The translations under genes were made by a program, and so were the position numbers. Of a DNA stretch of 64,000 nt, positions 24,665-34,198 are shown in pieces. The notes under the pieces were generated by a model. It saw only the letters and a program-made list of their open reading frames with translations. It did no database searches and was not told the origin of the DNA. Positions within the stretch are counted from its first letter, which is position 1; each line of letters opens with the position of its first letter. The stretch covers positions 558,001 to 622,000 of the forward strand of contig NZ_JAAKZG010000003.1 in NCBI RefSeq assembly GCF_011045115.1, given 5' to 3'. This stretch comes from Mesorhizobium zhangyense. Its GTDB lineage: Bacteria; Pseudomonadota; Alphaproteobacteria; Rhizobiales; Rhizobiaceae.

Positions 24665-25024
24665 CTAGAAGAGGCGACCGCCATCCGGCACGCGCCGCTC
24701 GATGGCGCCGAGCACCACGTCGCCTTCTTCATCAGGAAAACCAAGCGTCAGCACTTCGGACATGAATTTTCCGATCTGGCGCGGCGGGAAGTTGACCACG
24801 GCAAAGACCTGCCGCCCGATGAGCGTGTCGATGGAATAGTATTTGGTGATCTGCGCCGACGATTTCTTGATGCCGATCTCCGGCCCAAAATCGATCTTCA
24901 GCTTGAATGCCGGCTTGCGCGCTTCCGGATATGGTTCCACCTCGACGATCGTGCCGGCACGGATGTCGACGCGATCGAAATCGGCGAAGGTGATCTCCGG
25001 CTTTCTTGTCGTGTCTGCGGTCAT
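24665..25024 (-). CDS. csaA: CsaA-like tRNA-binding domain protein
   Basis: A 119-residue single OB-fold protein related to the C-terminal domains of MetRS and to Arc1p/Trbp111; CsaA has been described as an export-related chaperone and binds tRNA-like structures. The core is DFDRVDIRAGTIVEVEPYPEARKPA, in which DIRAGTI is diagnostic, and the C-terminal QVFAVVNFPPRQIGKFMSE and VLTLGF. It begins 8 bases after the YbjN gene on the same strand. Start at the ATG 25024, which lacks a good ribosome site and may rely on coupling. Confidence 0.92.
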   Translation of the reverse strand: MTADTTRKPEITFADFDRVDIRAGTIVEVEPYPEARKPAFKLKIDFGPEIGIKKSSAQITKYYSIDTLIGRQVFAVVNFPPRQIGKFMSEVLTLGFPDEEGDVVLGAIERRVPDGGRLF

Positions 25025-25031
25025 GGAAAAA

Positions 25032-25532
25032 TTACGCGTTGCCGAATGTCTCGAAGAGAACGCCTGCCAGCGCATCCTTGGCGGACGTGCCCGACCAGAC
25101 GACGAACTGGAACGCCTGGAAATAGCATTCGCAGGCTTCGAGCGCCGACGACAACAGAATCTCGACCTGCTGGCTGGTCGGTTCCACACCACCGGCAAGC
25201 AGCAAGGACTGGCGGAACATGATCGCGCCTTCCTGCTCCCAAAGGTCGAAGTGGCCGAACAGCATCTGCTCGTTGATCAGCGACAGCAGCCGCATGATTT
25301 CGAGGGTGCGTGTTTCCGGCACCTTGATGTCGAAGGCGCAGGCCAGATGCAGCGCCTCGAAATCCTCCATCCAGGAAAATGAGATGTGGTAGTCGGTCCA
25401 GGTGCCGACGACGGAGATGGCGATCTCGTCGTCGCCGGTGCGTTCGAACGACCATTCATTGTTGTGCGCGACCTGCTCGATGACATCCACCGGGTGGATT
25501 TCACGTGCGTATTCCAGCTCGACAAGTTCCAT
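25032..25532 (-). CDS. YbjN-domain protein
   Basis: A 166-residue YbjN-family protein, a fold related to type III secretion chaperones; in E. coli ybjN affects motility and stress physiology, but no biochemical role is settled. Segments such as HPVDVIEQVAHNNEW, GTWTDYHISFSWMEDFEALHL and ALEACECYFQAFQFVV are typical of the alphaproteobacterial group. It is the first gene of a two-gene unit with csaA. Confidence 0.88.
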   Translation of the reverse strand: MELVELEYAREIHPVDVIEQVAHNNEWSFERTGDDEIAISVVGTWTDYHISFSWMEDFEALHLACAFDIKVPETRTLEIMRLLSLINEQMLFGHFDLWEQEGAIMFRQSLLLAGGVEPTSQQVEILLSSALEACECYFQAFQFVVWSGTSAKDALAGVLFETFGNA

Positions 25533-25865
25533 AAAATGCTTCCTGACGTTCTGGGAGCGCTATTCCCGCACTCCGCGGAAAGGCACACGCGAACAATCTT
25601 AATCTCGAACACGGTCGGCAGGATTTGGTCTGCTACGCACACTGGGACCGGGTCCCCACCACCCGGCGCATGACCCCGTTACGAATCATGCAACAAATTC
25701 AGTGTATTGATGCAGAGTCGCGTGAACAGCCCCTTTTTTGCGACAAGGGGCACAAGGGTGTGGAAAGCCGCTCGCACAAAGATTCATCGAAGACCGATAA
25801 GCGATTCAGCCGAAAGCGCTTTTTCGGATCGGGCTTTGTGGAAAAGGTTAACGAAATATTTTCAA
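25533..25865. other. Intergenic region, no gene seen
   Basis: These 333 bases upstream of the YbjN gene and downstream of ubiK contain a weak hairpin CCGAAA/TTTCGG at 25810-25827 that might end the ubiK transcript. They also hold the presumed YbjN promoter. Nothing else was recognised. Confidence 0.5.
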
Positions 25866-26189
25866 TTATTTTTTGGGAGCGGCCTTCGTGGACCGCTTTG
25901 CCGGCACTTCTTCGGCTGCTGCCTGGCTTTGACCCGGCGTCTTGGCGAATCTCGCTTCGAGCTCGGCGACTCGCCCGGTGAGCTTTTCATTCTCGGCGCG
26001 AAGCTTCAACGTCATCTCGCGCAGCGCCTCGAACTCCTCGCGCTGCACCACATCCATGGAATTGAGCATGCGCTCGGCCTGACCCTTGAAGGCGGTCTCG
26101 ACCTCGCGGCGCACGCCCTGCGCAGCCCCTGCGGCGTCCGTCACCAGCTTGGCGAATTCGTCGAGAATGCGGTTCGGTCCGGTCGACAT
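25866..26189 (-). CDS. ubiK: Ubiquinone biosynthesis accessory factor UbiK (BMFP domain)
   Basis: A 107-residue protein of the YqiC/UbiK family that assists the soluble Ubi complex in ubiquinone synthesis and binds lipid. It starts with an amphipathic helix (NRILDEFAKLVTDAAGAAQGV). A coiled coil follows (REEFEALREMTLKLRAENEKL, reading on to AELEARF), with an Ala/Lys-rich disordered tail. The ATG at 26189 follows AGAGG. It is divergent from lgt, a common rhizobial arrangement. Confidence 0.88.
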   Translation of the reverse strand: MSTGPNRILDEFAKLVTDAAGAAQGVRREVETAFKGQAERMLNSMDVVQREEFEALREMTLKLRAENEKLTGRVAELEARFAKTPGQSQAAAEEVPAKRSTKAAPKK

Positions 26190-26366
26190 GGCAAAACCTC
26201 TTGGTTGACGATTTGACGTAGTGCCGCAACGCCCCGAATGCAAGATCGTTGCGCGGCTGCGACTTGATGCCGTCACTTCTGTAACTTGCCTCTACCCCCG
26301 CCTTGACCCGGCCAAAAGCCTGCATCATGGTCCGCGCCGAACCGCCGCCCGACCCGGGAGTTTTTC

Positions 26367-27218
26367 TTGAGCGACTACCTTGCCTTGCCTCTGGCTGCCC
26401 TGCCCTTCCCCAATATCGATCCGGTCATCGTCCAGATCGGGCCGCTGGCGATCCATTGGTATGGCGTTGCCTATATCGTCGGCATCCTGTTTGCGTGGTG
26501 GTATGGCAAGCGGCTGGTGACCACCCCGAACCTCTGGAACAATGGCAACCTGCCGATGAAGCCGGAAGACCTCGACGATTTCCTCGTCTGGGCGGCGGTC
26601 GGCGTCGTGCTGGGCGGCCGTGTCGGCTACATCCTGTTCTACGATCTGGCCCGCTACATCCAGAACCCGCTCGACATCTTCAAGGTCTGGCAGGGCGGCA
26701 TGTCGTTCCATGGCGGCTTCACCGGCACGACGCTGGCGATGATCCTGTTTGCGCGCAAGCGCGGCATTCCGGTCTGGACCATGTTCGACGTGGTCGCGGC
26801 AGGCGTGCCGGTCGCACTCGGCCTGGTGCGCGTCACCAACTTCATCAATTCGGAGCTCTGGGGCAGGCTCACCAACGTGCCCTGGGCGTTCGAGTTTCCC
26901 ACAGGCGGCCCCTTCACGCGCCATCCGAGCCAGCTCTATGAGGCGGGGCTCGAAGGTCTTGTGCTGTTCTGCGTGCTGCGCGTCCTCACCCATACGCTTT
27001 TCAAACTGAAACGGCCGGGCTTCGTCGCCGGCGCCTTCGTCGCCGGCTATGGGCTGTCGCGCATCATCGTCGAATTCTTCCGTCAACCGGACGCGCAGCT
27101 CGGCTATCTCTTCGGCGATTGGCTGACCATGGGCATGGTTCTTTCCGTGCCGATGGTCCTGCTCGGTGTCTGGGCGATGGTCACGGCCAAGCCTGCGCCT
27201 GAACCGAAAGCCGCATGA
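26367..27218 (+). CDS. lgt: Prolipoprotein diacylglyceryl transferase
   Basis: A 283-residue inner-membrane enzyme that moves diacylglycerol from phosphatidylglycerol onto the lipobox Cys of prolipoproteins. Seven hydrophobic spans are visible. Signature elements are [31 protein letters not shown] and the catalytic-region [12 protein letters not shown]. The start is a TTG at 26367 preceded by GGGAG; no ATG with a better context is seen. It overlaps the next gene by ATGA. Confidence 0.96.
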   Translation: MSDYLALPLAALPFPNIDPVIVQIGPLAIHWYGVAYIVGILFAWWYGKRLVTTPNLWNNGNLPMKPEDLDDFLVWAAVGVVLGGRVGYILFYDLARYIQNPLDIFKVWQGGMSFHGGFTGTTLAMILFARKRGIPVWTMFDVVAAGVPVALGLVRVTNFINSELWGRLTNVPWAFEFPTGGPFTRHPSQLYEAGLEGLVLFCVLRVLTHTLFKLKRPGFVAGAFVAGYGLSRIIVEFFRQPDAQLGYLFGDWLTMGMVLSVPMVLLGVWAMVTAKPAPEPKAA

Positions 27219-28303
27219 CAAAGCTCAAGGAGCGCATCAAGCGGCTGATCGCGGCCAACGGGCCGATCTCGGTCGCCGACTATATGGCGCAGTGCCTGTT
27301 CGATCCCGAAGACGGCTACTACACCAACCGCGAACCCTTTGGCACGGCCGGCGATTTCACGACAGCGCCGGAAATCAGCCAGATGTTCGGCGAACTCGTC
27401 GCCGTCTGGCTGCAGAGCGCGTGGCAGGCGATCGGACGCCCTTTGCCCGTGACGATCGCCGAGATCGGGCCGGGCCGCGGCACGCTGATGAAGGACATGA
27501 TGCGCACGCTGTCGAAGCTCGACCCTTCGCTCGTTGCGCAAGCCTCCTTCGCCATGATCGAAACCAGCCCACGGCTGGCCGGTATCCAGAAAGAAACTTT
27601 GGCCGGAACACAGGCCCGCATCGACTGGCATCAATCGATCGAGACCTTGCCGGAAAACCCGCTGATCATCGTCGGCAACGAGCTTTTCGACGCAGTTCCG
27701 ATCCGCCAGTTCGTCCGCGCGAATGGGAAGTGGCAAGAGCGCATGGTCGGCCTCAACGACGCCGATGAGCTTCATTTTCTCGCCGGCGTGGCCTCACTTG
27801 ATCCTACCTTGCTACCCGCCAATGCCGCCACCGCTTCGGACGGCGCCATCGCCGAGCTTGCGCCGGCGCGAACGGCACTGATGGACGAAATCTCCAACAG
27901 GATAGCCGCCTGTGGCGGCGCCGGTCTGTTCATCGACTACGGCCATCTCGAACCCGGTATCGGCGACACGCTGCAGGCGCTGCGAAAACATAAATATGAG
28001 GACGTTCTCGAAAGCCCCGGCCATGCCGACATCACGTCCCATGTCGATTTTTCAGCACTTGCCGCAACCGCGCGGGGGAAGCGGCTCGACGCCCATCTCA
28101 TGACCCAAGGGCACTTCCTCCTAGAGATGGGCTTGCTGGAACGTGCCGGCCAGTTGGGGGCAGCTCAGGATGCCGCCGGCCAGGAAAAAATCCGGGGGCA
28201 AGTCGAGCGCCTCGCAGCCCCTTCCGCCATGGGCGACCTGTTCAAAGTGCTGGCGATTTTGCCTTCCGGAACAGCCGTTTCGCCCTTTTTCGATGCGGAT
28301 TGA
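27215..28303 (+). CDS. MidA/NDUFAF7-like SAM-dependent methyltransferase
   Basis: A 362-residue class I methyltransferase of the DUF185 family. The mitochondrial homologue NDUFAF7 methylates an arginine of a complex I subunit, so a role in NADH dehydrogenase assembly is likely. The SAM-binding motif is [19 protein letters not shown]; other blocks are [34 protein letters not shown] and [10 protein letters not shown]. It is coupled to lgt by ATGA overlap. Confidence 0.92.
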   Translation: MTKLKERIKRLIAANGPISVADYMAQCLFDPEDGYYTNREPFGTAGDFTTAPEISQMFGELVAVWLQSAWQAIGRPLPVTIAEIGPGRGTLMKDMMRTLSKLDPSLVAQASFAMIETSPRLAGIQKETLAGTQARIDWHQSIETLPENPLIIVGNELFDAVPIRQFVRANGKWQERMVGLNDADELHFLAGVASLDPTLLPANAATASDGAIAELAPARTALMDEISNRIAACGGAGLFIDYGHLEPGIGDTLQALRKHKYEDVLESPGHADITSHVDFSALAATARGKRLDAHLMTQGHFLLEMGLLERAGQLGAAQDAAGQEKIRGQVERLAAPSAMGDLFKVLAILPSGTAVSPFFDAD

Positions 28304-28410
28304 CTCGGCCAATCCCCTGCCTCACTGTCCCGTCCGCACCATTGCAAGCAAGGCTTGTCCGGCGAAGTTTCGCCTTGACGGAATGGTTTTCGCGAAGAAC
28401 AAGGCGGCAT

Positions 28411-29205
28411 ATGTCAGATCAAATCACGCTGAACCCGATCCGTTCCGCCCTGCTCGGCGAAGCCGAAACCAAAGGCATAAGGCACGGTTACTTCACCCGC
28501 GTCGGCGGCGTCTCCAACGGCATCTATGAAGGCCTCAACATCGGCTCGGGCTCCAATGATGATCAGTCGCTGGTGCGCGAGAACCGCCGCCGCGTGGCCG
28601 CGTGGATGGGCGTCGATGTCGATTCGCTCTTGAGCGCCCATCAGATCCATTCGCCCGACGTGATCGTGGCGCGCGAGCCGTTTTCCGGCGCGCGGCCGAA
28701 AGCTGACGCAATCGTTACCGACCGTGCGGGCATCGCCATCGGCGCGACCACCGCCGATTGCGGCCCGGTGCTATTTGCCGATGCCGACGCGAAGGTGATA
28801 GGTGCTGCCCACGCCGGCTGGAAAGGCGCTTTCACCGGCGTGCTCGAAAACACCATCACCGCCATGGAAGGACTGGGCGCGAAGCGCGAGCGCATCGTCG
28901 CCGTGCTCGGCCCCTCGATCGGCCCGGACAACTACGAGGTTGGCCCCGAATTCGTCGCGCGCTTCGTGGAAGTCGACGGCGAGAATGCGCGTTACTTCGC
29001 ACCGTCGAAAACGCCTGCCCACGCTATGTTCGACCTCAATCTCTACACGGTCGATCGCTTGCTAAAGGCGGGGGTCAACGCCGAAAGGCTCGACCGCTGC
29101 ACCTATGCCGAGGAAGGCCTGTTCTATTCCTATCGCCGCTCCACCCACCGCAAGGAAGCGGACTACGGCCGGCAGATATCGGCAATCATTCTGGAGGACA
29201 TCTGA
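28411..29205 (+). CDS. pgeF: Laccase-domain polyphenol oxidase / PgeF
   Basis: A 264-residue protein of the YfiH/PgeF family; in E. coli PgeF removes misincorporated residues from peptidoglycan precursors, while others have purine nucleoside phosphorylase activity. Copper/zinc-type ligands are seen in LSAHQIHSPD, TTADCGPVL and AAHAGWKGAF, with the C-terminal CTYAEEGLFYSYRR. The ATG at 28411 (AAGGCGG upstream) fits the family length; a TTG at 28300 would add 37 residues. Its stop overlaps the next start. Confidence 0.93.
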   Translation: MSDQITLNPIRSALLGEAETKGIRHGYFTRVGGVSNGIYEGLNIGSGSNDDQSLVRENRRRVAAWMGVDVDSLLSAHQIHSPDVIVAREPFSGARPKADAIVTDRAGIAIGATTADCGPVLFADADAKVIGAAHAGWKGAFTGVLENTITAMEGLGAKRERIVAVLGPSIGPDNYEVGPEFVARFVEVDGENARYFAPSKTPAHAMFDLNLYTVDRLLKAGVNAERLDRCTYAEEGLFYSYRRSTHRKEADYGRQISAIILEDI

Positions 29206-30356
29206 TGGCGCTGCATTTCGAACGCTCCGAGTTTGACGCCCGCCGCGACCGGCTGGTCATCGAGATGGCCGAGAAGAAACTCGACGCAATCCTGATGTTC
29301 GCGCAGGAAAGCATGTACTGGCTGACCGGCTACGACACCTTCGGCTTCTGCTTCTTCCAATGCCTCGTCATGAAGGCCGACGGCTCGATGGTTCTGCTGA
29401 CGCGCTCGGCGGATCTACGCCAGGCCAGACACACCTCGACCATCGAGAACATCGTCCTGTGGACCGACCGCGACGGCGCGAACCCGACGCTCGACCTGCG
29501 CAACCTGCTGAACGATCTCGACCTTCTCGGCGCCCGTATCGGCATCGAATACGACACGCATGGCCTCACCGCCTATAACGGCCGCCGGCTGGACGAACAA
29601 CTCCAGACCTTCGGCCAGATCGTCGATGCCTCGGGCATCATTTCGCGGCTGCGCCTGTTCAAGAGTCCGGCCGAAATCAAGAAAGCGGAAAAAGCCGCTA
29701 ATCTCGCCGACGACGCGCTCGATGCCGGCCTGAAGCTGATCAAGCAGGGGGCGGATGAAGGTGCGATCCTTGCCGCCATGCAGGGCGCGATCTTCGAAGG
29801 CGGCGGCGATTACCCTGCCAACGAATTCATCATCGGCTCAGGCGCCGACGCGCTGCTGTGCCGCTACAAAGCCGGGCGCCGCAAGCTCAACAAGAACGAC
29901 CAGCTGACGCTGGAATGGGCCGGCGTCTTCCACCACTACCATGCCGCCATGATGCGCACGGTGCTGACCGGCAAGGTTTCCAAACGCCATCAGGAACTGT
30001 TCGACGCTTCCCGCGACGCGCTCATCGCAGTCGAGAAAGCGATGACGCCGGGCAATACCTTCGGCGATGTATTCGACGCCCATGCCCGCATCATGGAGGC
30101 GCATGGCCTGACCAAGCACCGGCTCAACGCCTGCGGCTATTCACTCGGCGCGCGCTTCACGCCGTCCTGGATGGATATGCCGATGTTCTATCAGGGCAAT
30201 CCCGAACCCATCGCGCCGAATATGACGCTGTTTGCGCATATGATCATCATGGATTCCGAAACCGAAACCGCGATGACGCTGGGTCGTACCTACCTGACGA
30301 CGGATTCCCAACCGAAGCCGCTTTCGCGCCATGATCTCGACTTGATCGTGAAGTGA
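29205..30356 (+). CDS. M24-fold (creatinase/Xaa-Pro peptidase-like) hydrolase without metal ligands
   Basis: A 383-residue pita-bread-fold protein with a creatinase-type N-terminal domain (MYWLTGYDTFGFCFFQ) and an M24 C-terminal domain. Metallopeptidases of this family carry D, D, H, E and E ligands. Here the first site reads LEWAGVFHHYHAAMMRTV, the expected His region reads CGYSLGARF and the last reads HMIIMDSETETAM, so the dinuclear metal site seems absent. Creatinase and ectoine-hydrolase-type members also lack it, so a C-N hydrolase acting on a small molecule is more likely than a dipeptidase. It starts in a TGATG overlap after CTGGAGG. Confidence 0.88.
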   Translation: MALHFERSEFDARRDRLVIEMAEKKLDAILMFAQESMYWLTGYDTFGFCFFQCLVMKADGSMVLLTRSADLRQARHTSTIENIVLWTDRDGANPTLDLRNLLNDLDLLGARIGIEYDTHGLTAYNGRRLDEQLQTFGQIVDASGIISRLRLFKSPAEIKKAEKAANLADDALDAGLKLIKQGADEGAILAAMQGAIFEGGGDYPANEFIIGSGADALLCRYKAGRRKLNKNDQLTLEWAGVFHHYHAAMMRTVLTGKVSKRHQELFDASRDALIAVEKAMTPGNTFGDVFDAHARIMEAHGLTKHRLNACGYSLGARFTPSWMDMPMFYQGNPEPIAPNMTLFAHMIIMDSETETAMTLGRTYLTTDSQPKPLSRHDLDLIVK

Positions 30357-30406
30357 ATCCGCTGGTGAAGATGGTTGCGCGAAAGTCGCCGGGGAGTTCG
30401 ATATCA

Positions 30407-31000
30407 ATGAGGCGATCAGCGGCAAGCGCTCTGTCCCTGCTCGCAGCCGCCGCGCTGACCGCCTGCACCAGCACGCAGGATGTTCTCGAGCCGTCGGCAA
30501 TAGCCCAGCAACAACAGCAGACGACTGCAGCAACCGCTGGCCAGCCTGCGCAGACCGGAACGACCACGCCTCAGCCGTCATCGCCGACGGCGCCGTCCCC
30601 TGCGCCATCAGGCACAACCGCGGCCATCACCACCAACGCCCGCATCCAGATCGCGCCGATCGTCGGCGCAAGCGTCGAGGCCGCGACCCCGCTGACCGAA
30701 CGGCTGGCAAGCCGCGCCCGCCAGCGTGGCATCCGCCTTGCCGGAGGCACGGACGGCTCGGCGACCCACATCCTCAAGGGTTATTTCTCGGCCCTCACTG
30801 AGGGCAAGGAAACGACCGTGGTCTATGTCTGGGACGTATACGACCCCGCGGGCACGAGGCTGCATCGCATCAACGGCCAGCAGAAGGTTCAGGTGACGGG
30901 CGGCGACGGGTGGTCGTCGGTTCCGGCCACCGCCATGCAGGCCATCGCCGACACAACGGTCGATCAACTGGCCACGTGGCTGGCCGGCAGCGCAGGATGA
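30407..31000 (+). CDS. Predicted lipoprotein, unknown function
   Basis: A 197-residue exported lipoprotein. The signal SALSLLAAAALTAC has a clear lipobox LTAC, so Cys21 should be lipidated by Lgt. A Gln/Thr/Pro-rich linker (AQQQQQTTAATAGQP) leads to a folded domain of about 120 residues (RIQIAPIVGASVEAATPLTE, THILKGYFSALTEGKETTVVY read as separate blocks). ATG 30407 follows GGGGAG; a GTG at 30353 overlapping the previous stop would add 18 residues. Similar lipoproteins occur next to pgeF and prs in other Rhizobiales, in my recollection. Confidence 0.82.
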   Translation: MRRSAASALSLLAAAALTACTSTQDVLEPSAIAQQQQQTTAATAGQPAQTGTTTPQPSSPTAPSPAPSGTTAAITTNARIQIAPIVGASVEAATPLTERLASRARQRGIRLAGGTDGSATHILKGYFSALTEGKETTVVYVWDVYDPAGTRLHRINGQQKVQVTGGDGWSSVPATAMQAIADTTVDQLATWLAGSAG

Positions 31001-31116
31001 CCCTGTTGCGATGAAGCACCGTTTCTTTGGAATATCCCACGAAATAATCCGACGCCGCTTGCAATAGCGGCGCAGCCCGCTAAAAGCCCGATGAAATCCT
31101 TCACCAGGAACGGTGC

Positions 31117-32052
<936 letters not shown>

Positions 32053-32093
32053 GTTTCTGACGCTCGCAGGATTGAACTCCCAGCTTCGAGCAA

Positions 32094-32111
32094 TATATAC
32101 TACGGTATATA
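32094..32111. promoter_or_regulatory. Operator-like palindrome upstream of vapB
   Basis: TATATAC-tacg-GTATATA is a perfect inverted repeat with 7-base arms, ending 17 bases before the antitoxin start. VapB-type antitoxins commonly bind such palindromes to repress their own operon. Confidence 0.5.
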
Positions 32112-32128
32112 CGAACTGGGTCCATGTG

Positions 32129-32401
32129 ATGTCCGAAACACGAAAAGCCAAGCTGTTCAAGAACGGCGCCAGCCAGGCTGTGCGCCTGCCCGCCGAATTT
32201 CGCTTTGAAGGCGACGAGATTTTCGTCACGCGTGACGACGTGACCGGTGATGTGCTGCTGTCCAGCCGGCCCGGAATGGGGGCGTGGGACGAATTCTTCA
32301 AGCTCATGAAGACCATCGACGTTCCGTCCGATTTCATGTCCGATCGCCCGATGAACACCTTGCCGCAGGATCGCGATATCTTCGGAGAGTCGGAGACGTG
32401 A
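32129..32401 (+). CDS. vapB: VapB-type antitoxin (AbrB fold)
   Basis: A 90-residue antitoxin with an N-terminal AbrB/SpoVT DNA-binding domain (KAKLFKNGASQAVRLPAEF, then GDEIFVTRDD) and a C-terminal toxin-binding tail rich in Asp, Phe and Met. The ATG at 32129 begins the conserved domain; the frame is open upstream into prs but that sequence is unrelated. It overlaps the toxin start (GTGA) and is preceded by a palindrome. Confidence 0.9.
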   Translation: MSETRKAKLFKNGASQAVRLPAEFRFEGDEIFVTRDDVTGDVLLSSRPGMGAWDEFFKLMKTIDVPSDFMSDRPMNTLPQDRDIFGESET

Positions 32402-32820
32402 GCCTCCTTCATATGCTGGACACGGACACGTCCAGCTACATCATCAAAGCGCATCCACCAGCGGTGGTGACCAGACTGGCAGAATTGCCTCCGTCTTCGG
32501 TGTGCATTTCCGTGATGACCCGGGCCGAGCTTCTCTACGGGCTAAAGAGACTGCCGGCCCATCACAAGCTCCATCTCGGCGTGCGCCAGTTCCTTCGCCT
32601 CGTTTCAGTGCTTCCCTGGGATGCCGACGCAGCCGACCACTACGCTGATATCCGCCATCAACTGGCCACGACAGGCCAGCCTATCGGCGAGCTCGACATG
32701 ATGATCGCTGCCCATGCGCTGGCCGTCGGGGCAGTGCTCGTCACCAACAACACCAGACATTTCGCCCGCATCACCGCACCGCTGGTGATGGTTAACTGGG
32801 CGGAGCCGACCGAACAATAG
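32398..32820 (+). CDS. vapC: VapC-type PIN-domain toxin
   Basis: A 140-residue PIN ribonuclease; VapC toxins cleave tRNA or rRNA when freed from VapB. The acidic active-site residues lie in MLDTDTSSYI, MTRAELLYG, IGELDMMIAAHAL and the TNNTRHFARI strand. The GTG at 32398 is used because GGAG lies upstream and it overlaps the antitoxin stop; ATG 32413 is an alternative. The set D, E, D, D looks intact. Confidence 0.9.
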   Translation: MSLLHMLDTDTSSYIIKAHPPAVVTRLAELPPSSVCISVMTRAELLYGLKRLPAHHKLHLGVRQFLRLVSVLPWDADAADHYADIRHQLATTGQPIGELDMMIAAHALAVGAVLVTNNTRHFARITAPLVMVNWAEPTEQ

Positions 32821-32833
32821 TCTGTTCAACCCC

Positions 32834-34198
32834 CTACTTTACGAGCGTCCAGACCATTCCCGCCAGTGCCGCCGCAACCAGCACGGTTATCATGTTGGCG
32901 TGCCATCTGATCAGCGCAACGCCTGCGGCAATCGCAATGACGCCCGCCGCTATATCCAGCGACGAAAAATCCGGCACTGGCAGCGTGAACGGCCCAACCT
33001 TCCACTCGCCGACATGGCCGAACAGCACATGCAGCGAAAACCACACCGCCAGATTGGCGATGATGCCGACCACCGCTACGGTGACCGCACTGAGCGCGCC
33101 GGCAAGCCAGCGGATGTTGCGCACGGTTTCGACAAATGGCGCTCCGACGAAAATCCACAGGAAGCACGGCACGAAGGTGAACCACAGCGTGACCAACGCC
33201 CCGGCCAGCCCGCCGGTGAGCGGCTCCAGGCCCGACAGGCGCGCGCCGCCGAGAAAGCCGACGAACACCAGCACGAGGATGAGCGGCCCCGGCGTCGTCT
33301 CGGCAAGGCCAAGACCCGTCAGCATCTCGTCCGGCTTCAGCCAGCCATAGACCTCCACCGCCTGCTGCGCGACATAGGCCAGCACGGCATAGGCGCCGCC
33401 GAAGGTAACAGCGGCCATCTTCGAGAAGAACAATGACTCGGCTGCGAAGACATTCGCGCCGCCGAGCGTCATGTGCAGAACCGCCAGCGGCACGAACCAG
33501 ATCGCCAGCCAGACGGTGAGTGTCGTCAGGAAACGTCGCCAGCTTGGCTGAGTCCACTCCGGCATGACGGTGATGGGTTGAGGCGCTTCTTCTGGCTCCG
33601 CGCCAATCGCCGGCCTCGACATCCAAAAATGCCCCGCCGCCCCGCATAGCGCGGCGACCGCGATAATCATTGGAAACGGCACCTTCAGGAAAGCGATGGT
33701 GACAAATGCCGCTACGGCCAGCGCGACCATAAAACCGTTCTTCAGCGCCCGCTTCGAGACCTTGATCAGCGCCTCCAGCACCACCGCGAGCACCGCAGCC
33801 TTCAACCCGAACAACAGCCCCTGAACCAGGGACGCATCGCCCAACAGCAAATAGATTGCCGACAGCAGCGTGATGACGACGGCTCCCGGCAGCACGAACA
33901 GCAGCCCGGCGACCAACCCGCCGCGAACCCCATGCAGCAGCCAGCCGGAATAGGTCGCAAGCTGCATTGCCTCCGGCCCCGGTAGGAGCATGCAGTAGTT
34001 CAGCGCATGCAGGAATCGCGGCTCGTCGAGCCAGCGCTTTTCGTCGACCAGTATTCGGTGCATCAACGCGATCTGCCCGGCCGGTCCGCCGAATGATAGC
34101 AGCCCGATCTTGGCGAACACCTTCGTCGCTTCGGCGAAGGTCGGCGCGGGCAACTCGAAACCCGGTTCCGACAGGATTGCATCGTCAGCCATCGTCAT
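32834..34198 (-). CDS. chrA: Chromate efflux transporter ChrA (two-domain)
   Basis: A 454-residue membrane protein of the long-chain CHR family that exports chromate. Two homologous halves each carry a signature: FAKIGLLSFGGPAGQIALMH in the first and KMAAVTFGGAYAVLAYVAQQ in the second, with EAMQLATYSGW and ETTPGPLILVLVFVG following. About ten to twelve hydrophobic spans are visible. It overlaps chrB by ATGA and is the second gene of a chrB-chrA operon; the start is ATG 34198. Confidence 0.95.
   Translation of the reverse strand: MTMADDAILSEPGFELPAPTFAEATKVFAKIGLLSFGGPAGQIALMHRILVDEKRWLDEPRFLHALNYCMLLPGPEAMQLATYSGWLLHGVRGGLVAGLLFVLPGAVVITLLSAIYLLLGDASLVQGLLFGLKAAVLAVVLEALIKVSKRALKNGFMVALAVAAFVTIAFLKVPFPMIIAVAALCGAAGHFWMSRPAIGAEPEEAPQPITVMPEWTQPSWRRFLTTLTVWLAIWFVPLAVLHMTLGGANVFAAESLFFSKMAAVTFGGAYAVLAYVAQQAVEVYGWLKPDEMLTGLGLAETTPGPLILVLVFVGFLGGARLSGLEPLTGGLAGALVTLWFTFVPCFLWIFVGAPFVETVRNIRWLAGALSAVTVAVVGIIANLAVWFSLHVLFGHVGEWKVGPFTLPVPDFSSLDIAAGVIAIAAGVALIRWHANMITVLVAAALAGMVWTLVK

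Noticed and set aside
25707-26216. A plus-strand frame overlapping ubiK
   Set aside because: It is antisense to ubiK, which has a good start site and family motifs.
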